Shown here: piece by piece, positions 8,612 through 17,290 of the stretch | How positions within the stretch are numbered: position 1 is the stretch's first letter | Layout of the letters: the number at the start of each line of letters is the position of its first letter | Assembly: GCF_900102635.1 (NCBI RefSeq) | Contig: NZ_FMZQ01000002.1 | Span: forward strand, 248,001 to 312,000 | Length of the DNA stretch: 64,000 nucleotides | Origin: Ectopseudomonas chengduensis | GTDB taxonomy: Bacteria > Pseudomonadota > Gammaproteobacteria > Pseudomonadales > Pseudomonadaceae | Reading direction: 5' to 3' | Translations under genes and position numbers: made by a program | Notes under the pieces: generated by a model | Databases searched by the model: none | Told to the model about the DNA's origin: nothing | Seen by the model: only the letters and a program-made list of their open reading frames with translations

Positions 8612-9748
8612 ATGGAGCCCATGAGCTCAACGACTCGCCGGGGAACCCAACGCAGCCTGCAGAGCCTCCTGCTCAAACGCTTCGCCATGGCCTTCGCTAC
8701 CTACGCGATGATGGCGCTTGTCTGCTGGTTCGCCGTGTTCAATGGCCTTTTCCTCGGTTCCATCAGCACCGCCGCCTGGCTGACCCTGGGCGTGTTCGGC
8801 AGTCAATTGGTGTTCCTCTGGCTGTTCCTTTCCGGGCGTAACCTGCGTTGTGACGATCCCAGCCTGACCGAAGCCCAGGTGCTGGTGGCACTGGCCTGGC
8901 AGCCGCCGGTGCTGGCGCTGTTTGACAGCGCGCGCGGCGTGATGATGGTGTTCTATGTACTGATTCTGCTGTTCGGCGTGTTCCAGCTGCCGCCGCGGGT
9001 GTTCGTGCGCTGCGCCGCCTTCGCCTTCTTCGGCTTCACTGCCATGGTGCTGATCGAAGCCTACCGCATGCAGTTGGTGGACCCGAGCATGGCCTGGCTG
9101 CAGGTGTGGGTGCTGTTCATCCTGCTGGTCTGGCTGTGTCTGTTCTCCAGCTACGTGCAAGCCATGCGCAAGCGCATGCGCCAACGCCGCTTCGCCCTGC
9201 AGGCGCACCAGGACACCCTGCGCGGGATGATGCGCCAGCTCGAGGACCTGGTCGCCACTGATGAGCTCACCGGGTTGTTCAACCGTCGCCATTTCCTGCG
9301 TCTGGCCACCCGCGAACTGGAGCATCTGGACCACGGGCGACATCACGGCCTGGCGCTGATCGATCTGGACCATTTCAAACGAATCAACGATGCTCATGGC
9401 CATGCTGCTGGCGACCGGGTGCTACAAACCTTCGCCGCGGTTGCCCGTGCCTGTCTGCGTGACGGCGACATCATTGCCCGCTACGGCGGTGAGGAATTCG
9501 TCCTGCTATTGCCCAATACCGATGCCGACCAGTTCACCGCCTGCTGCGAGCGCCTGCGCGAAGCCTTTGCCAGGGCCGAGCCGGTGGGTGTGAAGGTGGA
9601 CAATCTCAGTCTCTCCGCCGGCATGACTCTACTGGTTGCCGGTGACGATCTCGATGAAGCCCTGCAGCGTGCCGATCAGGCGCTGTACCAGGCCAAGCGC
9701 GGCGGACGCAATCGTTGCGATGCCAGCTGGGAGAACGCGGGTGCCTGA
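8612..9748 (+). CDS. sadC: membrane diguanylate cyclase, SadC-like
   Basis: 378 aa. About six hydrophobic segments fill residues 20-190, followed by a basic linker (AMRKRMRQRR) and a GGDEF domain. The signature is RYGGEEF near residue 293, and an intact inhibitory I-site RDGD lies exactly five residues before it, so it should make c-di-GMP and be feedback-inhibited. Neighbours (fumarase, ferredoxin reductase, enoyl-CoA hydratase, pyruvate kinase, usp) match the sadC region of P. aeruginosa as I know it. However, the protein is clearly shorter than PAO1 SadC (about 487 aa), so orthology rests on position. A second ATG at 8621 is equally possible; neither has a good ribosome site. Confidence 0.85.
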   Translation: MEPMSSTTRRGTQRSLQSLLLKRFAMAFATYAMMALVCWFAVFNGLFLGSISTAAWLTLGVFGSQLVFLWLFLSGRNLRCDDPSLTEAQVLVALAWQPPVLALFDSARGVMMVFYVLILLFGVFQLPPRVFVRCAAFAFFGFTAMVLIEAYRMQLVDPSMAWLQVWVLFILLVWLCLFSSYVQAMRKRMRQRRFALQAHQDTLRGMMRQLEDLVATDELTGLFNRRHFLRLATRELEHLDHGRHHGLALIDLDHFKRINDAHGHAAGDRVLQTFAAVARACLRDGDIIARYGGEEFVLLLPNTDADQFTACCERLREAFARAEPVGVKVDNLSLSAGMTLLVAGDDLDEALQRADQALYQAKRGGRNRCDASWENAGA

Positions 9749-10679
9749 ACTGCGTGTGGGTGCCCTGCAGTTGCAGGTCGCCCAACAAACCAACTTGCTC
9801 GATGCCTTGCTCGGCGGCGGTGTGGCGGTGCCCTACAGCTGTCGCGCCGGCAGTTGTCACGCCTGTCTGGTGCGCTGCGTCGCCGGCGAGCCGCTGGATA
9901 GTCAGCCCGAGGCACTGGCGGCCGACAAGCGTGCCGAGGGCTGGCGCCTGGCCTGTCAGTGCCAGGTGATTGGGGACCTGCAGGTCGAACCCTTCGACCC
10001 TCAGCGTGATGGCCTGGCAGCCAAGGTGGCCGCGCTGGACTGGCCCAGCCCGCAGGTTTTACGCCTGCGCTTGCAGCCGGCCAGGCCGTTGCGTTATCGC
10101 CCCGGCCAGCATCTGCTGCTGTGGAGCGATCAGGCTGTGGCGCGCCCCTATTCGCTGGCCAGCGTGCCGAGCGAGGACGACTGCCTGGAGTTTCATATCG
10201 ATTGTCGTATGCCCGGCGCATTCTGCGATGCCGCGCGGCGCCTGCAGGTTGGCGACACGCTGCGCCTCGGCGAGCTGCGCGGTGGGGCCCTGCATTACGA
10301 TGCTGATTGGCAGGCGCGACCGCTCTGGTTGCTGGCCGCCGGTACCGGTCTGGCGCCGCTCTACGGGGTGTTGCGTGAAGCATTGCGTCAGGAGCACCAA
10401 GGCGCCATTCGCCTGCTGCACGTGGCGCATGAGCCGGCCGAGCACTACCTGGCGAGCGAACTTCAGGCACTGGCGGCGCAGCACGCCAACCTGCAGGTGG
10501 AGCTGGTAACGGCGGCGCAGTTGCCGGCTGCTTTGGCCGAACTGCGCCTTGTTTCGCGGCAGACCCTCGCCTTACTCTGCGGCCATCCCGTGACCGTCGA
10601 CAGCTTCGCGCGGCGCCTCTACATGGCCGGTTTGCCGCGCAGCCAGATGCTCGCCGACGTCTTTCTCACTCGCGCTTAG
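9741..10679 (+). CDS. 2Fe-2S ferredoxin reductase-like protein
   Basis: 312 aa from a GTG overlapping the cyclase gene by eight bases. The N-terminal plant-type ferredoxin domain has C34-x4-C39-x2-C42 and C72. It is followed by FAD-binding (about 90-190; RPYSLAS is the flavin motif) and NAD-binding (about 195-310; AAGTGLAPLYG) domains of the FNR family. The order Fd-FAD-NAD is that of oxygenase electron-transfer components, yet no oxygenase is nearby. An upstream in-frame ATG at 9636 is rejected because it would lie deep inside the GGDEF domain and precede the conserved start. Electron acceptor unknown. Confidence 0.87.
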   Translation: MPELRVGALQLQVAQQTNLLDALLGGGVAVPYSCRAGSCHACLVRCVAGEPLDSQPEALAADKRAEGWRLACQCQVIGDLQVEPFDPQRDGLAAKVAALDWPSPQVLRLRLQPARPLRYRPGQHLLLWSDQAVARPYSLASVPSEDDCLEFHIDCRMPGAFCDAARRLQVGDTLRLGELRGGALHYDADWQARPLWLLAAGTGLAPLYGVLREALRQEHQGAIRLLHVAHEPAEHYLASELQALAAQHANLQVELVTAAQLPAALAELRLVSRQTLALLCGHPVTVDSFARRLYMAGLPRSQMLADVFLTRA

Positions 10680-10739
10680 ACTGTGCGTGGCCGGCCAGGC
10701 CCGATGCCGGTGCGTACGACGTATCCACTGGAGCCTTGC

Positions 10740-11513
10740 ATGAGCGAACACCTGCATATCGAACGCGACGGCGGTCTGTTGACCCTGCGCATGCACCGCC
10801 TGGACAAGAAGAATGCACTGACCCGAGCGATGTACGCCGGTATGGCCGAAGTGTTGGATGAGGCCGAGCGCGACCCCAGCGTGCGCGTGGTGCTACTCAC
10901 TGGTGGCGAGACGTGCTTTACCAGCGGCAATGACGTCGCCGACTTCATCCAGGCGCCGCCCAGCGGCTTGAACAGCGAAGTGTTCCAGTTCATGCGCGCG
11001 CTGTTCGAGTTCAGCAAACCGGTGGTCGCCGCAGTGGCTGGCCCGGCGGTGGGGATCGGTACCACCTTGTTGCTGCACTGCGACCTGGTCTACGTCAGCC
11101 GCGATGCGCAGTTGAAAATGCCCTTCGTCAATCTTGGTCTGTGCCCCGAATATGGCTCCAGCCTGATTCTGCCGCGTCTGCTGGGCCACGCACGCGCCGC
11201 GGAGCTGCTGTTGCTCGGTCAGTCCTTCACGGGTGAGCAGGCCGCGACCTGGGGCATCGCCAACCAGGCGCTGGAGGATGGCGCGGCGACGTTGAACAAG
11301 GCACGCGAGATGGCACAGCGTTTTCTCGAGCTGGCGCCATCAGCGGTCGCCGACAGCAAACGCCTGATGCGCGCGCCGGATCGCGAGCAGCTGCGCAAGG
11401 TGATCGAGGAGGAGGGTGCTTTGTTCGGCCAACGCCTGCGTTCGCCAGAGGCCATCGAGGCGTTGACGGCCTTCATGCAGCGCAGAGAGCCGGACTTCTC
11501 TCGTTTTTCCTGA
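10740..11513 (+). CDS. enoyl-CoA hydratase/isomerase family protein
   Basis: 257 aa crotonase-fold protein. The oxyanion-hole segments are GNDVADF (about residues 62-68) and the GPAVGIGTTLLLHCDLVY helix. A Glu in LGLCPEYGSS occupies the usual catalytic position. The start has GGAG at six-base spacing; ATG codons further upstream lack this. It probably acts in fatty-acyl or branched-chain CoA catabolism; the substrate cannot be fixed. It follows the ferredoxin reductase by 60 bp on the same strand. Confidence 0.88.
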   Translation: MSEHLHIERDGGLLTLRMHRLDKKNALTRAMYAGMAEVLDEAERDPSVRVVLLTGGETCFTSGNDVADFIQAPPSGLNSEVFQFMRALFEFSKPVVAAVAGPAVGIGTTLLLHCDLVYVSRDAQLKMPFVNLGLCPEYGSSLILPRLLGHARAAELLLLGQSFTGEQAATWGIANQALEDGAATLNKAREMAQRFLELAPSAVADSKRLMRAPDREQLRKVIEEEGALFGQRLRSPEAIEALTAFMQRREPDFSRFS

Positions 11514-11514
11514 T

Positions 11515-12423
11515 CTATTCCCAAGGCGGTTCGAGCAGGCGCTGCTGGAGAAACTCGCAAAGCGCCACGACCTTGCGTGACGCCCGCCGGGAGCGCGGGT
11601 ACATGGCATAGATGGAGTAAGGCTTGGGCCGCGCCTGAGGCAGAATCTCGACCAGCGAGCCGTCTTTCAGATGCTGGTGGACCAGGAAGCTTGGCAGCAG
11701 CGCCAGGCCCTGGCCGGCCAGCACCAGTTCGCGCATGACTTCGCCGTTGTTGCTGGAAAACCGTCCGCGTGGTGCCACGTTCGCCAGTTCGCCTTGCTCA
11801 TCGTCGTTTTCGAAGGACCAGAATTGCCGTGAGGCGAAGTTGCTGTAGCCGATGCAGTCGTGTTCACGCAGCGCTTCGACATGTTCCGGCGTGCCTTGCC
11901 TTTGCAGGTATTCCGGGCTGGCGCAGAGTATCCGGGCGCTGCTGGCGAGCCTGCGGGCGATCAGCGCGCTATCGCCGATGCGTGAGATCCGTATGCAGAG
12001 GTCATAGCCTTCGCGCTCGAAATCGCTGATGCGATCTTCGAGGTATAGGCTGACCTCCAGCTGTGGATGCAGACGCATGAATTCGGCGATCAGCGGTGCC
12101 AGCCAGAGCGTGCCGAAACTCATCGGCGCCAGCATGTTCAGGCGCCCGCATAGTCCACTGTCATTGAAGGCTGCCGCCTCGGCCGCTTCGCTCAGTTCCA
12201 GCAGTGCCTGCTTGGCCTGCTGGTAGAAAGCCAGGCCGGTGTCGGTCGGTGTGACCTTGCGCGTCGAGCGGTGCAGCAGTTTGCTACCGAGACGTTGTTC
12301 CAGATCGCTCAAACGCTTGCTGATCACCGACTTGGATAGCGCCAGATCTTCTGCTGTCCGGCTTACGCCACCCAGTTCCACCACCCGCAGATAGGTTTCG
12401 ATTTCCTGCAGATCAAGCTTCAT
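11515..12423 (-). CDS. LysR-family transcriptional regulator
   Basis: 302 aa. The N-terminal winged HTH (residues 1-60, with SRTAEDLALSKSVISKRLSDLE as recognition region) is followed by a periplasmic-binding-like effector domain. It is divergent from the ycaC-type hydrolase, with 191 bp between the starts, the classic LysR arrangement, so control of that gene and autorepression are likely. Its end abuts the convergent enoyl-CoA hydratase gene. Confidence 0.9.
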   Translation of the reverse strand: MKLDLQEIETYLRVVELGGVSRTAEDLALSKSVISKRLSDLEQRLGSKLLHRSTRKVTPTDTGLAFYQQAKQALLELSEAAEAAAFNDSGLCGRLNMLAPMSFGTLWLAPLIAEFMRLHPQLEVSLYLEDRISDFEREGYDLCIRISRIGDSALIARRLASSARILCASPEYLQRQGTPEHVEALREHDCIGYSNFASRQFWSFENDDEQGELANVAPRGRFSSNNGEVMRELVLAGQGLALLPSFLVHQHLKDGSLVEILPQARPKPYSIYAMYPRSRRASRKVVALCEFLQQRLLEPPWE

Positions 12424-12614
12424 GTGCGGGATTCTCCCCCCGATTCGATTGGATGAGGGTAATGCCTTCGTCGAGGATTTTTGTTCGGTTTTTTCGAAAA
12501 GCTATTTTCCCTCTGCGCGGTCGATTGCCTGCGGCCTTGGCCACTAGGCTGAGCGTCCTTCGAGATCGCAATGGTCTCGAGGTTCAGCCTCATCACCCGT
12601 ACAGGAGTTTTCCC

Positions 12615-13229
12615 ATGGCTTTCACTTACAAGCGTTTGGACAAGGACGATGCCGTCGTATTGTTGATCGATCATCAGGCGGGTCTGCTCTCGCTGGTGCG
12701 TGACTATTCGCCCGACGAGTTCAAGAACAACGTCATGGCGCTGGCGGATATCGCCAAGTTCTTCAAGCTACCGACCATCCTTACCACCAGCTTCGAGACG
12801 GGCCCCAATGGGCCGATCGTGCCGGAACTCAAGGCCATGTTTCCCGACGCGCCCTACATCGCTCGCCCGGGGCAGATCAACGCCTGGGATAACGAGGACT
12901 TCGTCAACGCGATCAAAGCCACAGGGCGCAAGCAACTGATCATCGCAGGTGTAGTCACCGACGTTTGCGTGGCATTTCCCACACTCTCGGCACTGGAGGC
13001 CGGTTATGACGTCTTCGTGGTGACGGACGCTTCCGGCACCTTCAACACTGCTGTGCGCGATGCCGCCTTGGCACGCATGGCCCATGCCGGCGCCCAACTG
13101 GTCAACTGGTTCAGCGTCGGTGGTGAGCTGCACCGTGACTGGCGTAACGATGTCGAAGGGTTCGGCGGCATTCTTGGCGGCCACCTGCCGGCTTACGCCA
13201 ACCTGATTCAGAGCTACAACCAGAAATGA
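12615..13229 (+). CDS. ycaC: YcaC-type isochorismatase-family hydrolase
   Basis: 204 aa, full length for YcaC. The cysteine-hydrolase residues are in place: D19 (LLIDHQ) and nucleophile C118 (GVVTDVCVAFP), with a cis-peptide region just before it. E. coli YcaC is an octameric-ring enzyme whose substrate is still unknown. The ATG at 12615 has AGGAG at nine-base spacing; the in-frame upstream ATG at 12453 would add a tail unlike the family. Divergent LysR control is likely. Transcription ends at the hairpin 13247-13277. Confidence 0.9.
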   Translation: MAFTYKRLDKDDAVVLLIDHQAGLLSLVRDYSPDEFKNNVMALADIAKFFKLPTILTTSFETGPNGPIVPELKAMFPDAPYIARPGQINAWDNEDFVNAIKATGRKQLIIAGVVTDVCVAFPTLSALEAGYDVFVVTDASGTFNTAVRDAALARMAHAGAQLVNWFSVGGELHRDWRNDVEGFGGILGGHLPAYANLIQSYNQK

Positions 13230-13246
13230 AGCGAGACCGCTGAAAC

Positions 13247-13280
13247 GCAAAAGGCCGCTCGATGAGCGGCCTTTTGCATT
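13247..13280. terminator. bidirectional terminator, ycaC / pyk
   Basis: A 14-bp perfect stem (GCAAAAGGCCGCTC, loop GAT, GAGCGGCCTTTTGC) has T-rich flank on the + side and A-rich flank on the - side. It lies between two convergent genes. Confidence 0.85.
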
Positions 13281-13290
13281 CAAGGGTGAA

Positions 13291-14742
13291 TCACACCATC
13301 TGATCGCCGACGTGGAGGATCTTCATGGTGTTGGTGCCGCCGGTGCCATGGTAGCTGTCGCCCTTGGTCAGGATTACCCAGTCGCCCGGCTCGACCACGC
13401 CGCGCTTGAGCAGCTCGTCCACCGCCGCCTGGCTGACCTTGTTGGCCGGCAGCGAGGCCGGGTCGAACGGCACGGTGTAGACGCCACGGAACAGCGCCAC
13501 GCGGGCCTGGGCTTCGCGGTGCGGGGTAAAGGCGAAGATCGGGATCGACGAGCGGATGCGTGACATGATCAGCGGGCTATAGCCACTCTCGGTGAGGCTG
13601 ATGATGGCCTTGACGCCGGGGAAGTGGTTGGCGGTGTACATGGTTGCCAGGGCCACGCTCTCGTCGCAACGCTGGAACTGGCGACCGATGCGGTGGCTGG
13701 ACTGCTTGCTGGTCGGGTGTTTCTCGGCACCCAGGCACACGCGAGCCATGGCCTGCACGGCTTCGACCGGGTATTCGCCGGCGGCGCTTTCGGCCGACAG
13801 CATCACCGCGTCGGTGTAGTCCAGCGCGGCGTTGGCCACGTCGGAGACTTCGGCGCGGGTCGGCATCGGGCTGTGGATCATCGACTCCATCATCTGGGTG
13901 GCGGTGATCACCGCTTTGTTCAGGCGACGGGCGTGGGCGATGATCTTCTTCTGGATACCGACCAGCTCGGCGTCGCCGATTTCCACGGCCAGGTCGCCGC
14001 GGGCGACCATCACCGCGTCACTGGCGCGGATCAGGCCGTCCAGCGTTTCGTCATCGGCCACGGCTTCGGCGCGTTCGATCTTGGCCACCAGCCAGGCAGT
14101 ACCGCCGGCTTCGGTGAGCAGGCGACGGGCGTAGTCCATGTCGGCGGCATCACGTGGGAAGGACACGGCCAGGTAGTCCAGGTCCATCTCGGCGGCGACC
14201 TTGATGTCGGCCTTGTCTTTTTCGGTCAGCGCTGGCGCAGTCAGGCCGCCGCCGCGGCGGTTGATGCCCTTGTTGTCCGACAGCGGGCCGCCGATCAGTA
14301 CGCGGCAGTGCAGCTCGTCCGCGCCCTTGAGTTCGACGCGCATGACCACGCGGCCGTCGTCGAGCAGCAGTTCGTCACCGACATCGCAGTCCTGGATCAG
14401 CGCCGGGTAGTCGATACCGACCACTTCCTGAGTGCCGGCCGTACGCGAGTGGCTGGAGGAGAGGCGGAACAGATCGCCGTCCTTGAGCTCGATACGCTTG
14501 TTCTCGAATTTGGCGATACGGATTTTCGGGCCTTGCAGGTCGCCGAGCAGGGCAACATGACGGCCATGCTTGGCGGCCAGCTCGCGAACCAGGGCGGCGC
14601 GCGCCTTGTGGTCGTCCGGCGTGCCGTGGGAGAAGTTCAGACGGGCCACGTCGAGACCGGCGAGGATCAGTTGCTCCAGCACTTCCGGCGAGCTGCTGGC
14701 CGGGCCCAGGGTGGCGACGATTTTGGTGCGGCGAAAGGTCAT
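13291..14742 (-). CDS. pykA: pyruvate kinase
   Basis: 483 aa, matching the PykA-length enzyme of P. aeruginosa. The start MTFRRTKIVATLGPASSS gives the substrate strand; MVARGDLAVEIG and ITATQMMESM are the catalytic and metal-binding segments. The C-terminal allosteric domain is complete. It converts phosphoenolpyruvate and ADP to pyruvate and ATP in lower glycolysis / Entner-Doudoroff. It is followed downstream by the universal stress gene on the same strand, as in P. aeruginosa near fumarase and sadC. Confidence 0.95.
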   Translation of the reverse strand: MTFRRTKIVATLGPASSSPEVLEQLILAGLDVARLNFSHGTPDDHKARAALVRELAAKHGRHVALLGDLQGPKIRIAKFENKRIELKDGDLFRLSSSHSRTAGTQEVVGIDYPALIQDCDVGDELLLDDGRVVMRVELKGADELHCRVLIGGPLSDNKGINRRGGGLTAPALTEKDKADIKVAAEMDLDYLAVSFPRDAADMDYARRLLTEAGGTAWLVAKIERAEAVADDETLDGLIRASDAVMVARGDLAVEIGDAELVGIQKKIIAHARRLNKAVITATQMMESMIHSPMPTRAEVSDVANAALDYTDAVMLSAESAAGEYPVEAVQAMARVCLGAEKHPTSKQSSHRIGRQFQRCDESVALATMYTANHFPGVKAIISLTESGYSPLIMSRIRSSIPIFAFTPHREAQARVALFRGVYTVPFDPASLPANKVSQAAVDELLKRGVVEPGDWVILTKGDSYHGTGGTNTMKILHVGDQMV

Positions 14743-14813
14743 GCACGAACTCCCTAGTGAACTATGACCGGGAGGCTACTACGGCGCCGGGCTGTAGTCA
14801 TTGTTCCTGTGCA

Positions 14814-15722
14814 CTACCCTTTGCCGTGCGGTTTTATCACCAGCAGATCGCACTCGACACGTTCCAGCACCCGTTCTGCGGTGTGGCCGATCAGCAGGCT
14901 GTCCAGATGGCCGCGGGCGATGGCGCCCATCACCAGCAGGCCGATATTGTGCTCACGCACGAAACGCGGGATGACTTCCTCGGCAAAACCGTTCAGCAGG
15001 TGGGCCTGTGCTCTATCGATGGCATGCTGGGCGATCAACTTGTCGAAGGCCTCACGGTGCTCGCGGCTGCACTGGGTCACGTAGTCTTCATATTCCTGCG
15101 CTACCTCGGCGTCGAACAGCAGCGACCGCGGCAGCGGCGCCTGCGCGTGCAGGTATTCTGTCTGCAAGCCGAGCTCGGCCTGCAGGGTCTGGCTGGTATC
15201 AATCAACTGATGATCGAGGGCGGCAGGTTTGTCCGCGCTGTGCAGTGGGTCGAGCGCGGCGCACAGGCTCTGACCATGGGGTTCGGCGTCGTGTACCAGC
15301 CACAGCGGCACTGGGCTGCGACGAATCAGCTGCCAACTGGTATCACTGATCAACAGGCGGCGCAGCGCACTGCTGGGATGGGTCGACTTGAACAGAATGT
15401 CCGGTTGCAGCACCGCGACGCGGGAAAGGATCTCTTCGTGGCGGCGCTTGCCCCAGCGCACGTCCACTTCGATCTTGAATCCTTCATCACTCAGGTGAGC
15501 GACGCTGGCACGCAGGGCCTCGTGGTTTTGTCGCAGGATGGTTTCACGGGCGCGGTTGAGCAGATGGCTGTCCAGCAGGCCGCCTTCCAGGCTTGGATGA
15601 TATTCGATCTGCAACAGGTGCAATTCGGCGCCGGTCTTGCGTGCCACATCGGCTGCGCGTTGCAGGGCGGGTTGTTGCTGGTGTTCGGCGTCGATGACGA
15701 CCAACAGTCGTTGCAGTTTCAT
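14814..15722 (-). CDS. tandem universal stress protein
   Basis: 302 aa made of two Usp domains. The first begins MKLQRLLVVIDAE; the second ends with the ATP-binding-type signature GAIARGHLDSLLIGHTAERVL. Start: ATG with AGGA eight bases upstream; an in-frame extension to 15782 is not needed. The P. aeruginosa homologue next to pykA (PA4328) belongs to a set of Usp proteins reported to support anaerobic survival under Anr control. An Anr-like site at 15782-15795 here agrees. Confidence 0.88.
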   Translation of the reverse strand: MKLQRLLVVIDAEHQQQPALQRAADVARKTGAELHLLQIEYHPSLEGGLLDSHLLNRARETILRQNHEALRASVAHLSDEGFKIEVDVRWGKRRHEEILSRVAVLQPDILFKSTHPSSALRRLLISDTSWQLIRRSPVPLWLVHDAEPHGQSLCAALDPLHSADKPAALDHQLIDTSQTLQAELGLQTEYLHAQAPLPRSLLFDAEVAQEYEDYVTQCSREHREAFDKLIAQHAIDRAQAHLLNGFAEEVIPRFVREHNIGLLVMGAIARGHLDSLLIGHTAERVLERVECDLLVIKPHGKG

Positions 15723-15753
15723 GGCAGCGTCCTCGCCTGGAGTCTGTATTTGC

Positions 15754-15795
15754 ATTACACACCCTGATGTACTGAACGGCATTGATATGGGTCAG
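15754..15795 (-). promoter_or_regulatory. candidate Anr box and -10 of the usp gene
   Basis: Read on the + strand, TTGAT-ATGG-GTCAG (15782-15795, N4 spacing) matches 8 of 10 positions of the Anr/FNR box TTGAT-N4-ATCAA. A TGTAAT -10 lies at 15759-15754 on the - strand, which places the box centre near -41.5, the activating position. Not experimentally supported here. Confidence 0.5.
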
Positions 15796-15968
15796 CGCAG
15801 ACAGGGATTTAGCGTCGGTTCGAGAGGACGGGCGGTCGTGGCGCTGGCGCTGATAAAATGAGAGGCAGTGGCCTCATGCCAAGGCGCAGCCAGAAAAACC
15901 GTCGTTGGCTTGCCGCTGTTCAGTTTTTGCCTGGGCTGTCGATACACTGCTCATTGGAGGAATTGCCC

Positions 15969-16343
15969 ATGCGTACCCTGATCATTCTGGCCGTGGCCCT
16001 GGTTGCCGCGGGTTGCACCCGTGTCTCGCTCGACCATCATCTGAACAACGCCTATCGCGCCTACAACGAAGGCGATTGTGCCCGTGTCGCGCTGGAGCTG
16101 TCGCAGGCCGAGCGCAAGAGCCGCTCACGCAATTACCTGCAGCCGGAGATTTCCCTGCTACGCGGTCAATGCCTGGAGCGCGAGAGCCTGTTCGTCGATG
16201 CCGCGCAGACCTACCAGTTCATCATCACGCGCTATCCGGCCAGCGAGTACGCCTACCGCGCCCGCGCGCGTCTGCAGACGCTGGAGCAGCTGGGGCATCA
16301 CAGTCCGGCGCCGGCGGCCAAGGTCAGTCCGGCCACACTCTGA
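15969..16343 (+). CDS. small tetratricopeptide-like lipoprotein
   Basis: 124 aa. A lipoprotein signal with lipobox VAAGC (C17) is followed by helical repeats resembling TPR units (EGDCARVALELSQAE, FVDAAQTYQFIITRYP). It should be a lipid-anchored envelope protein; TPR lipoproteins commonly act in outer-membrane assembly or peptidoglycan maintenance, but this one has no known role. Strong GGAGG precedes the ATG. Confidence 0.8.
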   Translation: MRTLIILAVALVAAGCTRVSLDHHLNNAYRAYNEGDCARVALELSQAERKSRSRNYLQPEISLLRGQCLERESLFVDAAQTYQFIITRYPASEYAYRARARLQTLEQLGHHSPAPAAKVSPATL

Positions 16344-16417
16344 GCCTTCGGTCGTCCGGCGTTCCTCGGCGACGCGGTGCGGTATAAGCTGGCGTATGTC
16401 TCTCACGGAGGATGAAC

Positions 16418-16840
16418 ATGCGTCACTGGTTGTTGATCGCTGTACTACTGCCCACGCTGGCGACGGCGGAAATCTATCGCTGGACAGACGAGCAGGGGCG
16501 GGTGCATTTCGGCCAAAGGCCCGTTGCCGGAGCTGAAACCGTGCAGGTCAGGCCGCAGGTGATCGAGCGCGACGAACATACGCGTGAGCGTGAAGAGCGC
16601 CGTCAGCGTTTCTACAATGCCCGGCGTGAAGAGCAACAGCAGGCTGCAGCGACAGCAGCTGCGCAGCGCGAAGAGCGGGCCAGTGAATGTCGTGATCTGC
16701 GCCGACACCTGGCGCAGATGCCGGAGGGCTTTCGCTACTATCGCGAAGGCGCCGGCGGCGAGCGCATCTACTACAGTGATGAAGAAACCGACACCGCTCG
16801 TCGCCAGCTGCGCGAGCGGATAGCCCAACGCTGTTCTTGA
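16418..16840 (+). CDS. DUF4124 domain exported protein
   Basis: 140 aa. A signal peptide (MRHWLLIAVLLPTLATA) leads into the DUF4124 motif EIYRWTDEQGRVHFGQRP. A charged coiled-coil stretch rich in Glu, Arg and Gln follows (about residues 50-90). Periplasmic; function unknown. The second ATG at 16418 is preferred because GGAGG lies six bases before it, whereas the ATG at 16412 directly abuts that site. Confidence 0.82.
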   Translation: MRHWLLIAVLLPTLATAEIYRWTDEQGRVHFGQRPVAGAETVQVRPQVIERDEHTREREERRQRFYNARREEQQQAAATAAAQREERASECRDLRRHLAQMPEGFRYYREGAGGERIYYSDEETDTARRQLRERIAQRCS

Positions 16841-16899
16841 GGGTGGTTAAGTGGCCGTAGTAGGGCCATACTCAAGTCCCTTTGTAGCGATTTGCCACT

Positions 16900-17256
16900 A
16901 TGCGTAGCCAGCGCCGAATCGAACGCCATCATTTGCCCTACTACCTGAAGGTGTTCAATCGCATCACCGACAAACCGATGGGTTCCATCGGCAATGTCTC
17001 TCTCGACGGTCTGATGCTGATCAGTCAGTTGCCGATGCTGGTGGGCGCACGTTTCGACATGCGCCTGAAGATTCCAGGCCAGCATGGCATGCACTTCATC
17101 GACTTCTCCGCCAACTGCCAGTGGTGCCGTGAAGATGTCACGCCTGGCATCTACGACTCCGGGTTCGCTCTGGTCGCGCCGCCTGCCGATTACGTCGAGA
17201 TGATCGACGCGCTGCGTTACTACTTCAGTTTCCACAGCCTGGCGGCGTCTGCCTGA
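16900..17256 (+). CDS. PilZ domain protein (c-di-GMP receptor type)
   Basis: 118 aa. The N-terminal QRRIERHHLPYYLKV corresponds to the RxxxR c-di-GMP-binding segment, and SLDGLMLIS to the D/N-x-S-x-x-G part in relaxed form, so the protein is PilZ-like and may bind c-di-GMP. No ribosome site is obvious. Three diguanylate cyclases lie elsewhere in the window, which fits a signalling role but does not link them. Confidence 0.8.
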   Translation: MRSQRRIERHHLPYYLKVFNRITDKPMGSIGNVSLDGLMLISQLPMLVGARFDMRLKIPGQHGMHFIDFSANCQWCREDVTPGIYDSGFALVAPPADYVEMIDALRYYFSFHSLAASA

Positions 17257-17290
17257 TATCTCGCTCGTCCGAGTCGCCTGATCTGCAGCG

